Positions 20,729 to 31,223 are shown, counted from the stretch's first letter. The stretch: DNA of 64,000 bases from an uncultured Pelagibacteraceae bacterium (GCA_902518955.1 CABYIR010000001.1:1-64000); one strand, 5' to 3'. The notes: a model not told the origin generated them from the sequence alone. Numbers and translations: made by a program.

Positions 20729-21126
20729 TAATATTTTCTATAAGACTTCACTTCATTAATATCTGAGCCTGTTAATTTATTTATATTCTTTTTAATCAAT
20801 GCTCTTTTATCATTTAAAATATAAACATTTCTAGCTAAATTTATAAATTGATTATCAAATATTTTATCCCTCTCGTGTTTTCTTTTTTTATCTTCAATGG
20901 ACCAGAGACGTAGATTTATTTTTTTTAATTTCTCAAACTCAATCTTAACTTCTGATGATAATAATTTTTTTTTCTTCCATATTTGTTTAAGTAATTTTAA
21001 TTCTTTAATAATATCTTTCAGATCTAATTTGTTATTTATTTTATTTTTTTTAATTTCTAAAATTGTTATTTTGTCAGCAAGTTCACCAACTGATACAGGA
21101 ATATTGATTTTATTTTTGTTAATCAT
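20728..21126 (-). CDS. DUF6165-like small protein of glycan clusters
   Basis: IPVSVGELADKITILEIKKNKI, LRLWSIEDKKRKHERDKIFDNQFI. Confidence 0.7.
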   Translation of the reverse strand: MINKNKINIPVSVGELADKITILEIKKNKINNKLDLKDIIKELKLLKQIWKKKKLLSSEVKIEFEKLKKINLRLWSIEDKKRKHERDKIFDNQFINLARNVYILNDKRALIKKNINKLTGSDINEVKSYRKY

Positions 21127-21898
21127 TTATTCTCTTGAAAAGATTTTTAAAGTTCATTGAAGTTAACTCACACATCTTATCATACTTTATATTATGAATT
21201 TCGCATAATTTTTGAATAGTGTGAGTTATAAATGATGGCTCATTTGTTTTACCTCTATTTGGTACTGGCGCTAAGTAAGGCGAGTCAGTTTCTACTAATA
21301 GTCTGTTAATGGGTATCTGTTTGAAAGTGTTTCTCAAATTTTCTGAGTTCTTAAATGTAATTATTCCACTTGCGGATATGTAAAAACCCATTTCCAGTAT
21401 ATGTTTTGCAAACTTAAGTGATCCAGTAAAACAATGAATTACGCCAGTAAATTCCTTTTTTTTCATCTTGTCAGTAAAGATTCTAACTAAATCATCTTCG
21501 GCATCCCTCATATGTATAACTAGAGGTAATTTAGACTCCTGTGCTAAATCTATATGATATTCAAGAGACTTAATTTGTGTTTTTTTATCTGTATGATTGT
21601 AATAAAAATCTAATCCAGTCTCCCCTATTCCTAGTAATTTCTTATTGTCTAAATTATTTTTTATTATTTTTAATATGTCATTATTAGTTTCTTTAGACTC
21701 GTGAGGGTGTATTCCAAGTGTAAAGAATATATCATCATAAGTACTAGAGATATCAATTAATGTTTCAAAATCATTTGATTTAGTAGAAATATTTAAATAT
21801 TTTCTTACACCTGAAGAACGAGCTCTATTTAATATATTTTCAATATCCATAATATTGTTGTCGAGCGATAAATGGCAATGGCTATCAATTATCATCAA
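21119..21898 (-). CDS. TatD family metal-dependent hydrolase
   Basis: IDSHCHLSLD, GIGETGLDFYYNHTDKKTQ, VIHCFTGSLKFAKH, VETDSPYLAPVPNRGKTNEPSFI. Confidence 0.95.
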   Translation of the reverse strand: MMIIDSHCHLSLDNNIMDIENILNRARSSGVRKYLNISTKSNDFETLIDISSTYDDIFFTLGIHPHESKETNNDILKIIKNNLDNKKLLGIGETGLDFYYNHTDKKTQIKSLEYHIDLAQESKLPLVIHMRDAEDDLVRIFTDKMKKKEFTGVIHCFTGSLKFAKHILEMGFYISASGIITFKNSENLRNTFKQIPINRLLVETDSPYLAPVPNRGKTNEPSFITHTIQKLCEIHNIKYDKMCELTSMNFKNLFKRIND

Positions 21899-23421
21899 TC
21901 AATCCTCGGAAACAAAGGCGAAATAGCATTTAATTTAACTCCTGATAAGTTCACGCTATTGATTGTTTGAAAATTATATTCTTCTTTTATATTCAGTATT
22001 TTTAATATTTTTTGTGAAGTATCAGGCATAACAGGAAAAATTAATATACCAATCTGTTTTATAAGATTAACTGTTACGAATAGTACATTTTTATATTCGT
22101 TTTCATCATTTTTCTTAAGTTCCCATGGTTTTTTATCATTAAAAAATTTATTGGAGTCTGAAATAAGCTCCCAAACATTTTTAATATAGCCTGTGATATC
22201 TTGCATGCTTATCATTCTATCAAGTAAAATTAACCTCTCACAAAAATTATTAATTAGATAATTATATTCATTAGGTAAATTGACTGGTTCTGGTACGATT
22301 GAATCATAGCTCTTTTCTATCATTGTAAGAGATCTTTGACATAGATTGCCTAAATCATTTGCTAAATCAGCGTTAATTCTATTCTTAAGTGATCTTATTG
22401 AAAAATCTCCGTCATTTCCAAATGGAACTTCTCTTAATAAAAAATATCTAAACTGATCTAGTCCATATTCATTTATTATTTCTACAGGATCTATCACATT
22501 ACCTAGAGACTTAGAAATTTTATTTCCTTCATTAGTCCACCATCCATGTGCATAAATTCTTTTTGGTAATTCAAGATTTGCAGCAATTAAAAAAGCGGGC
22601 CAATAAACCGCATGATGTCGAAGTATATCTTTCCCAACAATATGAATCGTATTTGACCAGAATGATGATAGCTCACCCTGCTCATTATTTAAGTAGTTAA
22701 CTGAATTAGGGTAGCATGTAAGAGCATCAAGCCAGACATACATTATATGATCTGAATTATTTGGCGCTTGAATACCCCAATTAAAAGAAGTTCTTGAAAC
22801 AGATAGATCTTTTAAGCCACTTTTAACAAAGTTAATGACTTCGTTTTTTTTAGACTCGGGTAATATAAAATCCTCATTATCATTATAATACTTTAGTAAT
22901 TTTTCTTGATATTTAGATAATTTAAAAAAATATGACTCTTCTTTTATCCATTCGACTGGACCTCCAGTAATTGTCTTAAATGTTCCATCATTTTGTTTAA
23001 TTAAATCTTTTTCATTATAAAAAGTCTCATCATTCACAGAATACCAACCAGTATATTCATCTAAATAGATATCTCCTTTTTCAAACAATAAATTCCATAA
23101 ATACGTTGCCCCATCTTTATGTCGATCTTCAGTGGTTCTTATGAAATCATCATTAGAAAGATTTAGAGTTTTAGTTAAGTCTCTAAATAATTCAGAGTTT
23201 TTATTGCATAATTCTAAGGGCGAAATAGATAATTTTTCTGCAGCTTTTTGAACTTTTAAACCATGCTCATCAGTTCCAGTCAAAAACCTTGTTTCATCAC
23301 CACTTAAACGACTAAATCTAGCAAGAAAATCTACTGCAATAGATGTATATGCGTGTCCAATATGTGGAACATCATTTACATAGTAAATTGGAGTAGTAAA
23401 GTATCTTCTAATTTGACTCAT
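21895..23421 (-). CDS. metG: Methionyl-tRNA synthetase
   Basis: TTPIYYVNDVPHIGHAYTSIAVD, GTDEHGLKVQKAA, KISKSLGN (KMSKS-like). Confidence 0.96.
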   Translation of the reverse strand: MSQIRRYFTTPIYYVNDVPHIGHAYTSIAVDFLARFSRLSGDETRFLTGTDEHGLKVQKAAEKLSISPLELCNKNSELFRDLTKTLNLSNDDFIRTTEDRHKDGATYLWNLLFEKGDIYLDEYTGWYSVNDETFYNEKDLIKQNDGTFKTITGGPVEWIKEESYFFKLSKYQEKLLKYYNDNEDFILPESKKNEVINFVKSGLKDLSVSRTSFNWGIQAPNNSDHIMYVWLDALTCYPNSVNYLNNEQGELSSFWSNTIHIVGKDILRHHAVYWPAFLIAANLELPKRIYAHGWWTNEGNKISKSLGNVIDPVEIINEYGLDQFRYFLLREVPFGNDGDFSIRSLKNRINADLANDLGNLCQRSLTMIEKSYDSIVPEPVNLPNEYNYLINNFCERLILLDRMISMQDITGYIKNVWELISDSNKFFNDKKPWELKKNDENEYKNVLFVTVNLIKQIGILIFPVMPDTSQKILKILNIKEEYNFQTINSVNLSGVKLNAISPLFPRID

Positions 23422-24350
23422 TGTTGCTTAAGACGATTAAAGTAATGTATCAATATATGTTCAAATGATAAATTAAAAGTAATATATCTCTCCTTTAATT
23501 TTTTTAGTTCATTGGCCATTGAAATAAATCTATCTATCTTGCTGTAATGTAAACTATTAATACTATTTTTGATGTATAGTATTTTTTTTAAAATCAGATA
23601 ATCAAAAAAAGATATTATCAAAGCTTTATCGCCTCCTTTATTATTAAGAAAATTAATATAATGATATGCAGTATTTGATTTAATATTATTCTTGTTCTCA
23701 TATATTTTTTGTAAATGATCATCGATATCTCTAAAATCGTTATTAATGTAACTTCTGGAAACATCTAGAGATCCATGTGTCAGCTCGTATAAGTAAGAGT
23801 GATCTGTTGTTTTAAGGTCGTCTAATTCATAAAGAATTGATAAAAAATCACTTTTTTTAAAGTTATTAAATTTTATTTGAAATGATCTAGATTTTATTGT
23901 CGGTAACAGCCTTTTATTATCATGTGATATCAAAATGAAATGGCTATTTATATTAGGCTCCTCAATGATCTTCAAAAGTGAATTAATTGCATCCAATGAC
24001 AAGTCATCAATAGCATCAATAATGCAGACTCTTTTACTATGGGATTCATTTTTAGTTTTAAAAAAACTGCTAATATGGGATATGTCATCCCTAGACATTA
24101 ATTGCTTCAATCGCTTTTTCTCATCTAATTTACCTTTACAGATGAATAAAATATTGTGGCTTGTTTGTTCATTTATATAATTTAATTCATCTAATCTAAT
24201 ACAGCCAACTAAACAATAGGCAACATTTCTTGCAATTAATGATTTACCAACTCCCTTCTGACCACTCAATATTAATGAATTTGGAAATTGTTTCTTTTCA
24301 ATAAGGTTTTTTATTAAATCTATTTGAATATGATTTCCTAAAATCTTCAT
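23418..24350 (-). CDS. holB: DNA polymerase III delta' subunit
   Basis: GQKGVGKSLIARNVAYCL Walker A, LLKIIEEPNINSHFILISH; between metG and tmk. Confidence 0.85.
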   Translation of the reverse strand: MKILGNHIQIDLIKNLIEKKQFPNSLILSGQKGVGKSLIARNVAYCLVGCIRLDELNYINEQTSHNILFICKGKLDEKKRLKQLMSRDDISHISSFFKTKNESHSKRVCIIDAIDDLSLDAINSLLKIIEEPNINSHFILISHDNKRLLPTIKSRSFQIKFNNFKKSDFLSILYELDDLKTTDHSYLYELTHGSLDVSRSYINNDFRDIDDHLQKIYENKNNIKSNTAYHYINFLNNKGGDKALIISFFDYLILKKILYIKNSINSLHYSKIDRFISMANELKKLKERYITFNLSFEHILIHYFNRLKQQ

Positions 24351-24354
24351 TAAG

Positions 24355-24984
24355 TTAGTCCGATAGCAATTTATTTTTAATGTTTTTCCATATTATATGT
24401 CCAATTTCTTCCTTATCTTTTGAAGCATCAATGACTACAAATCTTTTAGAATCTTCTTTTGCTATTTTTAAAAAAGAAGCATTAATTTTTTTATGATATT
24501 TTATTGGCATACTTTCATAGCGAAGCTCTATATTTTTTCTACCCCGAGATCGTTTAAGACCAATATCAGGATTTATATTTAATAGAAAAGTAATTCTTGG
24601 TTTTAGTTTTTTAGTTACAATAAGATCTAACTTATTTATTAGTTTTATGTCTAAGCCTTTTCCATAACCTTGATACACAACTGTTGAATCAGTAAAACGA
24701 TCACATAGAACAAATTTTTCATTTTCTAAAGCATCTAGTATTATATTTTCTAAATGATCTTTACGAGCAGCATTTATTAATAAAAGTTCAGAAATCTCTG
24801 ACCATCTATTTTTTTCGCCTTTTACTAATAAATTTCTAATTATTTCAGCATTAGGGGAGCCACCAGGTTCTCTCGTTGTTACTACTTCGCCGTACTTAAG
24901 TAATTTTTTTTTAAGAATTTTTATTTGTGTAGTTTTTCCTGAACCTTCTCCACCTTCAAAAGTAATAAATCTTTTATTAATCAC
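24355..24984 (-). CDS. tmk: Thymidylate kinase
   Basis: FITFEGGEGSGKTTQI, TTREPGGSP, CDRFTDSTVVYQGYGKGL. Confidence 0.96.
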   Translation of the reverse strand: MINKRFITFEGGEGSGKTTQIKILKKKLLKYGEVVTTREPGGSPNAEIIRNLLVKGEKNRWSEISELLLINAARKDHLENIILDALENEKFVLCDRFTDSTVVYQGYGKGLDIKLINKLDLIVTKKLKPRITFLLNINPDIGLKRSRGRKNIELRYESMPIKYHKKINASFLKIAKEDSKRFVVIDASKDKEEIGHIIWKNIKNKLLSD

Positions 24985-24991
24985 ACCAGAA

Positions 24992-26137
24992 TTATGAAAA
25001 AATTATTGAAAATAAGCTAGTAATTAAATTATTAAAAAATAAAAAAAATCTTCCAATAATGCCAACTTTTTGAACTTCATTCACTGTTTCAAGATAAAAA
25101 TTTACTTTTTCTGCATCATTTAAAACAACTTCTAAAGTTGCAACAACTGATCCTGCTGGAAGAGGAGCAGATATATTTGGTGAAACTCTAATGTTTTGAA
25201 TTATTTTATCTTTATAAGCTTTTGATACTGTCACCTTAACATTTTGTGAAGGTGTGACTTGAGTAATTTTTTTTGCTAACGGGATCTCAATCTCAGAGAA
25301 TACTTCACCTGCTTGAGCAATATTAATGTTTGTAAATTCTCTAAAACCCCATGTTAAAAGTCTTGCTGATCCTTGAGATCTTTTTTTAGAAGATGAAAAG
25401 CCATTAGTTACCGAAATTAATCTTCTTCCATCTTGAACAGCTGAAGCAGCCAAACCGTAACCAGAGGCTGACAAATGTCCAGTTTTTAATCCATCTGCAC
25501 CCATTTCTTTGTATAATAATGGATTCCTATTATTTTGTTTAATTCCTGACCATTCAAATTCAGTTTCTGCAAATAGATGATAATAATTTGGGTAATTATT
25601 AATTAAATATTTTGAAAGCAATGCTATATCATAAACAGTTGAATAATTATTCTCATGGAACATTCCTGTAGAATTCGTAAAGTTTGTATTCATTAGACCA
25701 ATATCTTTAGCTAGATCATTCATAATTATTGCAAATGCCTCTTCAGAACCCGCAATTTCTTCTGCAACAACGATACATGCATCATTACCAGACTGTATTA
25801 TTATACCTCTTAACAAATCCTCAACTCTTATTTCTTTACCTACTTCAACAAACATTGATGATCCTTCTCGCTCTTTCCAAGCTCTTTCACTTACAGTAAA
25901 TTTATCATCTAGTTGAAGTGTTCCATTCTTTAGTTTTTCAAAAATAATAAGAATAGTCATAATTTTTGTCATTGACGCTGGATAAGTTTTAATATCTTTA
26001 TTTTTTTCAAAAAGAATTTGTCCAGTATCTCCATCAATAATGATTGCGGTCTCAGCTTCTGTATCAATGAATGAAGAATAAGAAATATTGATGCTAGTAT
26101 ATAAAAATAAGAAAATTATTGGTAAAAGTTTTTTCAT
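24992..26137 (-). CDS. D-alanyl-D-alanine carboxypeptidase (PBP5/6 family)
   Basis: PASMTKIMT (SxxK), SGNDA (SxN), KTGHLSASGYG (KTG); signal peptide. Confidence 0.94.
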   Translation of the reverse strand: MKKLLPIIFLFLYTSINISYSSFIDTEAETAIIIDGDTGQILFEKNKDIKTYPASMTKIMTILIIFEKLKNGTLQLDDKFTVSERAWKEREGSSMFVEVGKEIRVEDLLRGIIIQSGNDACIVVAEEIAGSEEAFAIIMNDLAKDIGLMNTNFTNSTGMFHENNYSTVYDIALLSKYLINNYPNYYHLFAETEFEWSGIKQNNRNPLLYKEMGADGLKTGHLSASGYGLAASAVQDGRRLISVTNGFSSSKKRSQGSARLLTWGFREFTNINIAQAGEVFSEIEIPLAKKITQVTPSQNVKVTVSKAYKDKIIQNIRVSPNISAPLPAGSVVATLEVVLNDAEKVNFYLETVNEVQKVGIIGRFFLFFNNLITSLFSIIFS

Positions 26138-26143
26138 ATATAT

Positions 26144-27019
26144 TTAGAGTATTAATAAGCTTAAATCTTCATACTGTTTGAATGTGTCATTTTTTTGAAC
26201 ATTATATAAGTCTTCAATATCATTAAATGGACCCAAAACAACATTATAATAAATTTTGTCTCCTTTTTTGGACTCAATTATATTTATATTTAAATCACTA
26301 TTAAATCCATTTTTAAAAGATATTGCGCTCTTTTTGAATGAAAATTTTGTAATATTTAAATATATTTTCCCTGCTTGAACTTTTTTTATCACCAGGTCAT
26401 TATTTCCATTTTTAAATAAATTTGAGTCTTTATCATCTGGCTGTTTTTTAATAGTAGTAATTGTTTCTAGAGAAACAGATGAAACAGGGGCTTTATTTAC
26501 CTTCTTTTCTTCATTGTATGTCTTTGCTTCTTTCAGGACAAATGTCTCATTTTGATTTATCAAATTAATTTCAACAATACCGACATCTGAGTTTATCTCT
26601 AATATATTGAACACCGACGGAGATAATTCGATTGTATTGATATTTGAATATCCACCACGATGGTTAATCCTGACATTAGTAGTGTACCCATTTGATAGAT
26701 TCGTAACCGAAACAATTGAAGGAAGAGCTAAAGATGCATGGGCACCAGATAGTACATCTGGATGATATCTTTCACCATTAGATGTTCTAAATCCAACTTC
26801 CAAATTTCTTATTTTTGATGCAACTCCTATTTGATTAAATGATTTATAGTTTTTTGGATAAAACCATTTCCCTTCTATTTCATATGGCGGCTCAATAATT
26901 AATGATGAAATATTGTCAGGACTTGAATTACTTAACTCATCTTTTGCAATATTTGCAACATCCATCACAGTGCAATTATAAAATAAAATAAATAAACTTA
27001 GTAAAAAAAAATTCTTCAC
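26144..27019 (-). CDS. rlpA: RlpA-like septal ring lytic transglycosylase
   Basis: GVASKIRNLEVGFRTSNGERYHPDVLSGAHASLALPS..V.VTNLSNG...RINHRGGY; lipoprotein signal, C-terminal SPOR-like segment. Confidence 0.85.
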   Translation of the reverse strand: MKNFFLLSLFILFYNCTVMDVANIAKDELSNSSPDNISSLIIEPPYEIEGKWFYPKNYKSFNQIGVASKIRNLEVGFRTSNGERYHPDVLSGAHASLALPSIVSVTNLSNGYTTNVRINHRGGYSNINTIELSPSVFNILEINSDVGIVEINLINQNETFVLKEAKTYNEEKKVNKAPVSSVSLETITTIKKQPDDKDSNLFKNGNNDLVIKKVQAGKIYLNITKFSFKKSAISFKNGFNSDLNINIIESKKGDKIYYNVVLGPFNDIEDLYNVQKNDTFKQYEDLSLLIL

Positions 27020-28038
27020 TAGAAATACTCAATCATATCTGAGAGTGTTCCAACAGCTATGCCAAAAAATAACGAACGATTCCATTTCATAATTGTTTTA
27101 AAATTTTCATATACTATATATTTTCTTCCATTTTTACCTTCAGGATAAACTAAATAAGCATCAATATTAACTTCAGGTAATTTTGATCCATCTAAATTTA
27201 TAACTCCTAACTTAGACCACTCATTAAGTTTTTTTTTCACATTAATGTTTCTCGCTGATGTTGTAATCAAATTCTCGTCTATTACACTCATAGTTTTGAC
27301 TTCCCTACCCCATGTTTGATTAGGATTCCATCCAGATTTATTTAAATAATTTGAAGATGAAGCAAATACGTCTGGTAATGTGTTCCATATATCTTTTTTG
27401 CCATCTTTATTAAAATCAGTGGCATAGTTTAGAAAACTTGATGGCATAAATTGATTTTGACCCATTGCTCCTGCCCATGATCCCATCATATCATTTGGCT
27501 CAATATGTCCTTGATCAATAATTGTCAGCGCGTTTATTATTTCATCAGTAAAGAAATCCCTTCTTCTCAAATCATGACTTAGAGTTGCAAGAGATCTAAT
27601 TACATTAAAAGACCCTGTGTACATTCCAAAATTTGTTTCAATTCCCCACAGAGCAATTATGAATCTTGATTGAACCTTGTAAGCATTATAAATTTCATCA
27701 AATAACAATTTGTGTGTTTGAAACAATTTTTTACCTTTTTTAACACGAGATTTTGGTGTGGCATTGTTCAAATATGTATCTAATGTAAGCGTAAATTCTG
27801 GCTGCATCCTATCTAACTCAAGAACTCGTTTATTTTGCTCTACTCCATCAAGGGACTTTTGAATGGTTTCACTTGCAATACCCTTATTTATTGCCAACTC
27901 TTCAATATTTTTTATCCAAGCATCAAAAGTGATATTTTCATTTGCTTGTGTAATTATTGGATTAAATGTAATAAATGTCAGAGAAACTAGAAAAACATAC
28001 ACTTTTATAAAACTGTATTTTTTGAATAAATTGGTCAT
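27019..28038 (-). CDS. Lytic murein transglycosylase (MltB-like)
   Basis: ALWGIETNFGMYTGSFNVIRSLATLSHD, GSWAGAMGQNQFMPSSFLNYATDFNKDGKKDIW; signal peptide. Confidence 0.93.
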   Translation of the reverse strand: MTNLFKKYSFIKVYVFLVSLTFITFNPIITQANENITFDAWIKNIEELAINKGIASETIQKSLDGVEQNKRVLELDRMQPEFTLTLDTYLNNATPKSRVKKGKKLFQTHKLLFDEIYNAYKVQSRFIIALWGIETNFGMYTGSFNVIRSLATLSHDLRRRDFFTDEIINALTIIDQGHIEPNDMMGSWAGAMGQNQFMPSSFLNYATDFNKDGKKDIWNTLPDVFASSSNYLNKSGWNPNQTWGREVKTMSVIDENLITTSARNINVKKKLNEWSKLGVINLDGSKLPEVNIDAYLVYPEGKNGRKYIVYENFKTIMKWNRSLFFGIAVGTLSDMIEYF

Positions 28039-29008
28039 GAATCAAGCAAAAGAGTTAATAGATTTAATCGGCAATACGCCAATAATTCAAGTTAAAAGAC
28101 TTGATACTGGTAAATGTAATTTATTTTTAAAACTAGAAAATACCAATCCAGGATACTCAATTAAAGATCGTGTTGCGCTTAATATTATTAATAATGCTGA
28201 AAAAGAAGGTCAATTAAGTAAAGACTCAACAATCATAGAGGCTTCGGCAGGAAATACGGCGTTAGGACTTGCGTTAATAGCTCGAATTAAAGGATATAAA
28301 GCAACAGTCGTTATTTTAGACAAGATGAATGAAAACAAAATATTTCACTTAAAAGCAATAGGTGCAAATGTTATTACTACCAGGTCAGATGTTGGACCAG
28401 ATCATCCAGATCATTATGTGAATGTTGCAAAAAAAATTGCAAAAGAAACCCCAAATTCTTTTTATGCTAGTCAATTTACAAATATGAATAACCCAAAAGC
28501 ACATGAGTTTACTACTGCTCCTGAGATATTTAATCAAATGCATGGCAATGTAGACGCAATTGTATGTGGAGTTGGAACGGGTGGAACAATTAGTGGAATA
28601 GGAAAATATTTTTCAGAACATTCTCCGAAAACAGAAATGGTATTAGCTGATCCTGAGGGATCAATTGTGAAAGATGTAGTTGAAAAAAATGAAGTAAAAG
28701 AAGCCGATTATTCTTGGCTAGTTGAAGGAATTGGAGAAGATTTTATACCTGATACTTTAGAACTTAAATATATTAAAAAAGCTTATTCAGTTTCTAATAA
28801 AGAAGCGTTCGATACAATCAGAAACTTAGCTTTCACAGAAGGAATTTTAGGAGGATCTTCCTCCGGAACGTTAATTGCGGCAGCAATTAAGTATTGTAAG
28901 GACCAAACAATCGAAAAAAATGTATTAACGTTTGTTTGTGATAATGGTGAAAAATATTTAAATACAGCATATAATGAATCATGGCTAAGAGAAAAAAACT
29001 TAATTTAA
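28037..29008 (+). CDS. PLP-dependent cysteine synthase / cystathionine beta-synthase
   Basis: LIDLIGNTPIIQVKRL, LKLENTNPGYSIKDRVAL, CGVGTGGTISGIGKYF; true start at 28037 rather than 27863. Confidence 0.92.
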   Translation: MNQAKELIDLIGNTPIIQVKRLDTGKCNLFLKLENTNPGYSIKDRVALNIINNAEKEGQLSKDSTIIEASAGNTALGLALIARIKGYKATVVILDKMNENKIFHLKAIGANVITTRSDVGPDHPDHYVNVAKKIAKETPNSFYASQFTNMNNPKAHEFTTAPEIFNQMHGNVDAIVCGVGTGGTISGIGKYFSEHSPKTEMVLADPEGSIVKDVVEKNEVKEADYSWLVEGIGEDFIPDTLELKYIKKAYSVSNKEAFDTIRNLAFTEGILGGSSSGTLIAAAIKYCKDQTIEKNVLTFVCDNGEKYLNTAYNESWLREKNLI

Positions 29009-30153
29009 AGAAAAAACAAAATATTGATACTATTGCAGTTCACGGTGGTATTAAACCAGACAAGTTGACTGGTGCCGTCATGACACCTATTTACGCTACG
29101 TCGACTTTTGCTAATTCATCACCCGGGGTCAACCTTGGTTATGAATATGGTAGATCTCAGAATCCTACTCGAGAAGTTTTAGAAGATGCGCTAAGTAAAT
29201 TAGAAAATGGCACAAAGGCATATGCTTTTGCTTCTGGTCTATCTGCTCAATCAGCTGTTCTTGATCTACTAAAGCCTGGTGACCACATTATTGCATTTAA
29301 TGACTTGTATGGAGGAACATTCAGACTTCTAAATGAAGTTAAAGTAAAGTCTTCAGGTCTTGTTGTTAGCTACATAGATTTTAATTCCGAGAGTATTTCA
29401 AAGCACATCACAAAAAAAACAAAACTTATTTGGATCGAAACACCCACAAATCCTCTATTAAAAGTAACTGACCTTAAAAAAATAGCAAATGTAGCAAAAA
29501 AAAATAAAATTTTAACAGTTTGCGACAATACATTTGCAACACCACATAATCAAAGACCTCTTGAATTTGGTATTGATATCGTTAATCACTCTACAACCAA
29601 ATATATTAATGGCCATTCAGATGTAATTGGAGGAGCTTTAATAGTTGGGAATAATAAGTCATTACAAAAAAAAATATCTTTTATTCAAAATTCTGTTGGC
29701 GCTGTTCCAAGTCCCTTTGATTGTTTCTTAGTACTAAGAGGAATAAAGACTCTTGGTATAAGAATGAAACGGCATAATGAAAACGGTTTGAAAATTGCAC
29801 GGTTTTTAAGATCGCATGCTAAAATTAAATCAGTAATATATCCTGGCCTTCCAAGTCATGCACAGCACAAAATTGCCACTAAACAGATGAATGGTTATGG
29901 AGGGATGATCTCATTTATTCACAAAGGATCATTAGCTGAAATTAAATCATTCATGAAAAAACTAAAAATATTTACCACTGCAGAAAGTCTTGGTGGAGTA
30001 GAAAGCTTAATCGAATCGCCTGCGCTAATGACTCATGCTTATGTAAATTCATCAAAAGTTAATATACCTGTCCCTGAAAATTTAGTACGAATTTCGGTTG
30101 GAATTGAAAATATTGACGACTTAATTGAAGATTTACAAACAGCTCTAAATTAA
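28981..30153 (+). CDS. Cys/Met metabolism PLP enzyme (cystathionine gamma-synthase/lyase)
   Basis: TIAVHGGIKPDKLTGAVMTPIYATSTFA, YEYGRSQNPTREVLE, HSTTKYINGHSDVIGGAL. Confidence 0.94.
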   Translation: MAKRKKLNLKKKQNIDTIAVHGGIKPDKLTGAVMTPIYATSTFANSSPGVNLGYEYGRSQNPTREVLEDALSKLENGTKAYAFASGLSAQSAVLDLLKPGDHIIAFNDLYGGTFRLLNEVKVKSSGLVVSYIDFNSESISKHITKKTKLIWIETPTNPLLKVTDLKKIANVAKKNKILTVCDNTFATPHNQRPLEFGIDIVNHSTTKYINGHSDVIGGALIVGNNKSLQKKISFIQNSVGAVPSPFDCFLVLRGIKTLGIRMKRHNENGLKIARFLRSHAKIKSVIYPGLPSHAQHKIATKQMNGYGGMISFIHKGSLAEIKSFMKKLKIFTTAESLGGVESLIESPALMTHAYVNSSKVNIPVPENLVRISVGIENIDDLIEDLQTALN

Positions 30154-31050
30154 TTATTGAATACTTAAAACTGCATTACTGATTGATGACAGTCTGGAGT
30201 CTAAGCTATCTGACCTACTTGTAATTACCACAGGAATATTAGAGCCAGTTACAAAACCTCCTGCGGTTGCATCCAAAAAATTCACAAGCATCTTTACTAG
30301 AGAGTTGCCGGTCTCAATATTAGGAACTAATAAAATATTTGCATTACCAGCCACTTGATTATCAATACCTTTCATCTTTGCTGCGTGACTAGAAATAGAA
30401 TTATCAAATGCTAATGGTCCCATTATTTTAAGACTAGGATCAATTTCCTTCAGAGCCCATTCCATTAAATCTTTTGCATCTACAGAACTCTCCATCTGAG
30501 GAAGTACTTCTTCTGTCGCTGACAATAGTGATATGTATGGTTCAAAATTTTTTATCCTGTTAGTAAAGTTAATAACATTTTTAAGTATCATTTTTTTAGT
30601 TTGTAGGCTTGGTTTTATGTTTAATGCTCCATCTGTGATGATTAAAGGCTCTCTTCTACTTGGAATGGTCATGAACCATATATGACTTAATTTTTCCCCT
30701 TTTTTTCTTAATGAGTAAGATAATTTTATATATTCACTCATTAAAATATCCGTATGCATATGCCCTTTTATTAATAGACCAACCTTGCTATCGGAGGCCA
30801 TTTGGCACGCTATTTTGCTCGACTCTTTCTCTTCTAGTGCATTTACTATTTTTATTTCATTTAAGTCCCATTTAATCTGGGTACAAATCTTTCTTATTTC
30901 TTGCTCATTACCAATTAAAATTGGCTCAATAAGGTTAAGCTGAGAGGAAATTTTTGCTGAAAGTAGTGTCACCTCATTATTGGCATTGACTATAGCAGAC
31001 TTAATTCTATTTTTTTCAATTAAATCAATATTTTGTATGTTATAGTTCAT
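30154..31050 (-). CDS. Phosphate acetyl/butyryltransferase family protein
   Basis: LLIKGHMHTDILM, ITDGALNIKPSL, GPLAFDNSISSHAAKMKGIDNQVAGNANILLVPNIETGN. Confidence 0.88.
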   Translation of the reverse strand: MNYNIQNIDLIEKNRIKSAIVNANNEVTLLSAKISSQLNLIEPILIGNEQEIRKICTQIKWDLNEIKIVNALEEKESSKIACQMASDSKVGLLIKGHMHTDILMSEYIKLSYSLRKKGEKLSHIWFMTIPSRREPLIITDGALNIKPSLQTKKMILKNVINFTNRIKNFEPYISLLSATEEVLPQMESSVDAKDLMEWALKEIDPSLKIMGPLAFDNSISSHAAKMKGIDNQVAGNANILLVPNIETGNSLVKMLVNFLDATAGGFVTGSNIPVVITSRSDSLDSRLSSISNAVLSIQ

Positions 31051-31106
31051 TTTTTAACTTAATTTAATCTTATTTATTAATAAAAATTTATATATATATG
31101 ATTTTA

Positions 31107-31223
31107 TTACTTTTTTTTGAATATATCTATTAAAATTGATACACCAATAATTCCAAGAATCAGGAATGAGAATATGAACAGATAAACAGATAAATCCTGA
31201 AAAAGTGTGAATATGGCAGTCAT
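31107..31223 (-). CDS. Small single-TM protein (38 aa), not in supplied ORF list
   Basis: MTAIFTLFQDLSVYLFIFSFLILGIIGVSILIDIFKKK*; its ATG overlaps the TGA of the preceding small ORF (ATGA). Confidence 0.55.
   Translation of the reverse strand: MTAIFTLFQDLSVYLFIFSFLILGIIGVSILIDIFKKK

Noticed and set aside
20897-24180. ORFs 20897..21160(+) and 23935..24180(+)
   Set aside because: Antisense to the DUF6165-like and holB genes; low-complexity Phe/Asn/Ser composition.
27863-28036. N-terminal extension of the cysteine synthase ORF
   Set aside because: Antisense to the mltB signal peptide; the conserved protein begins at Met 28037.
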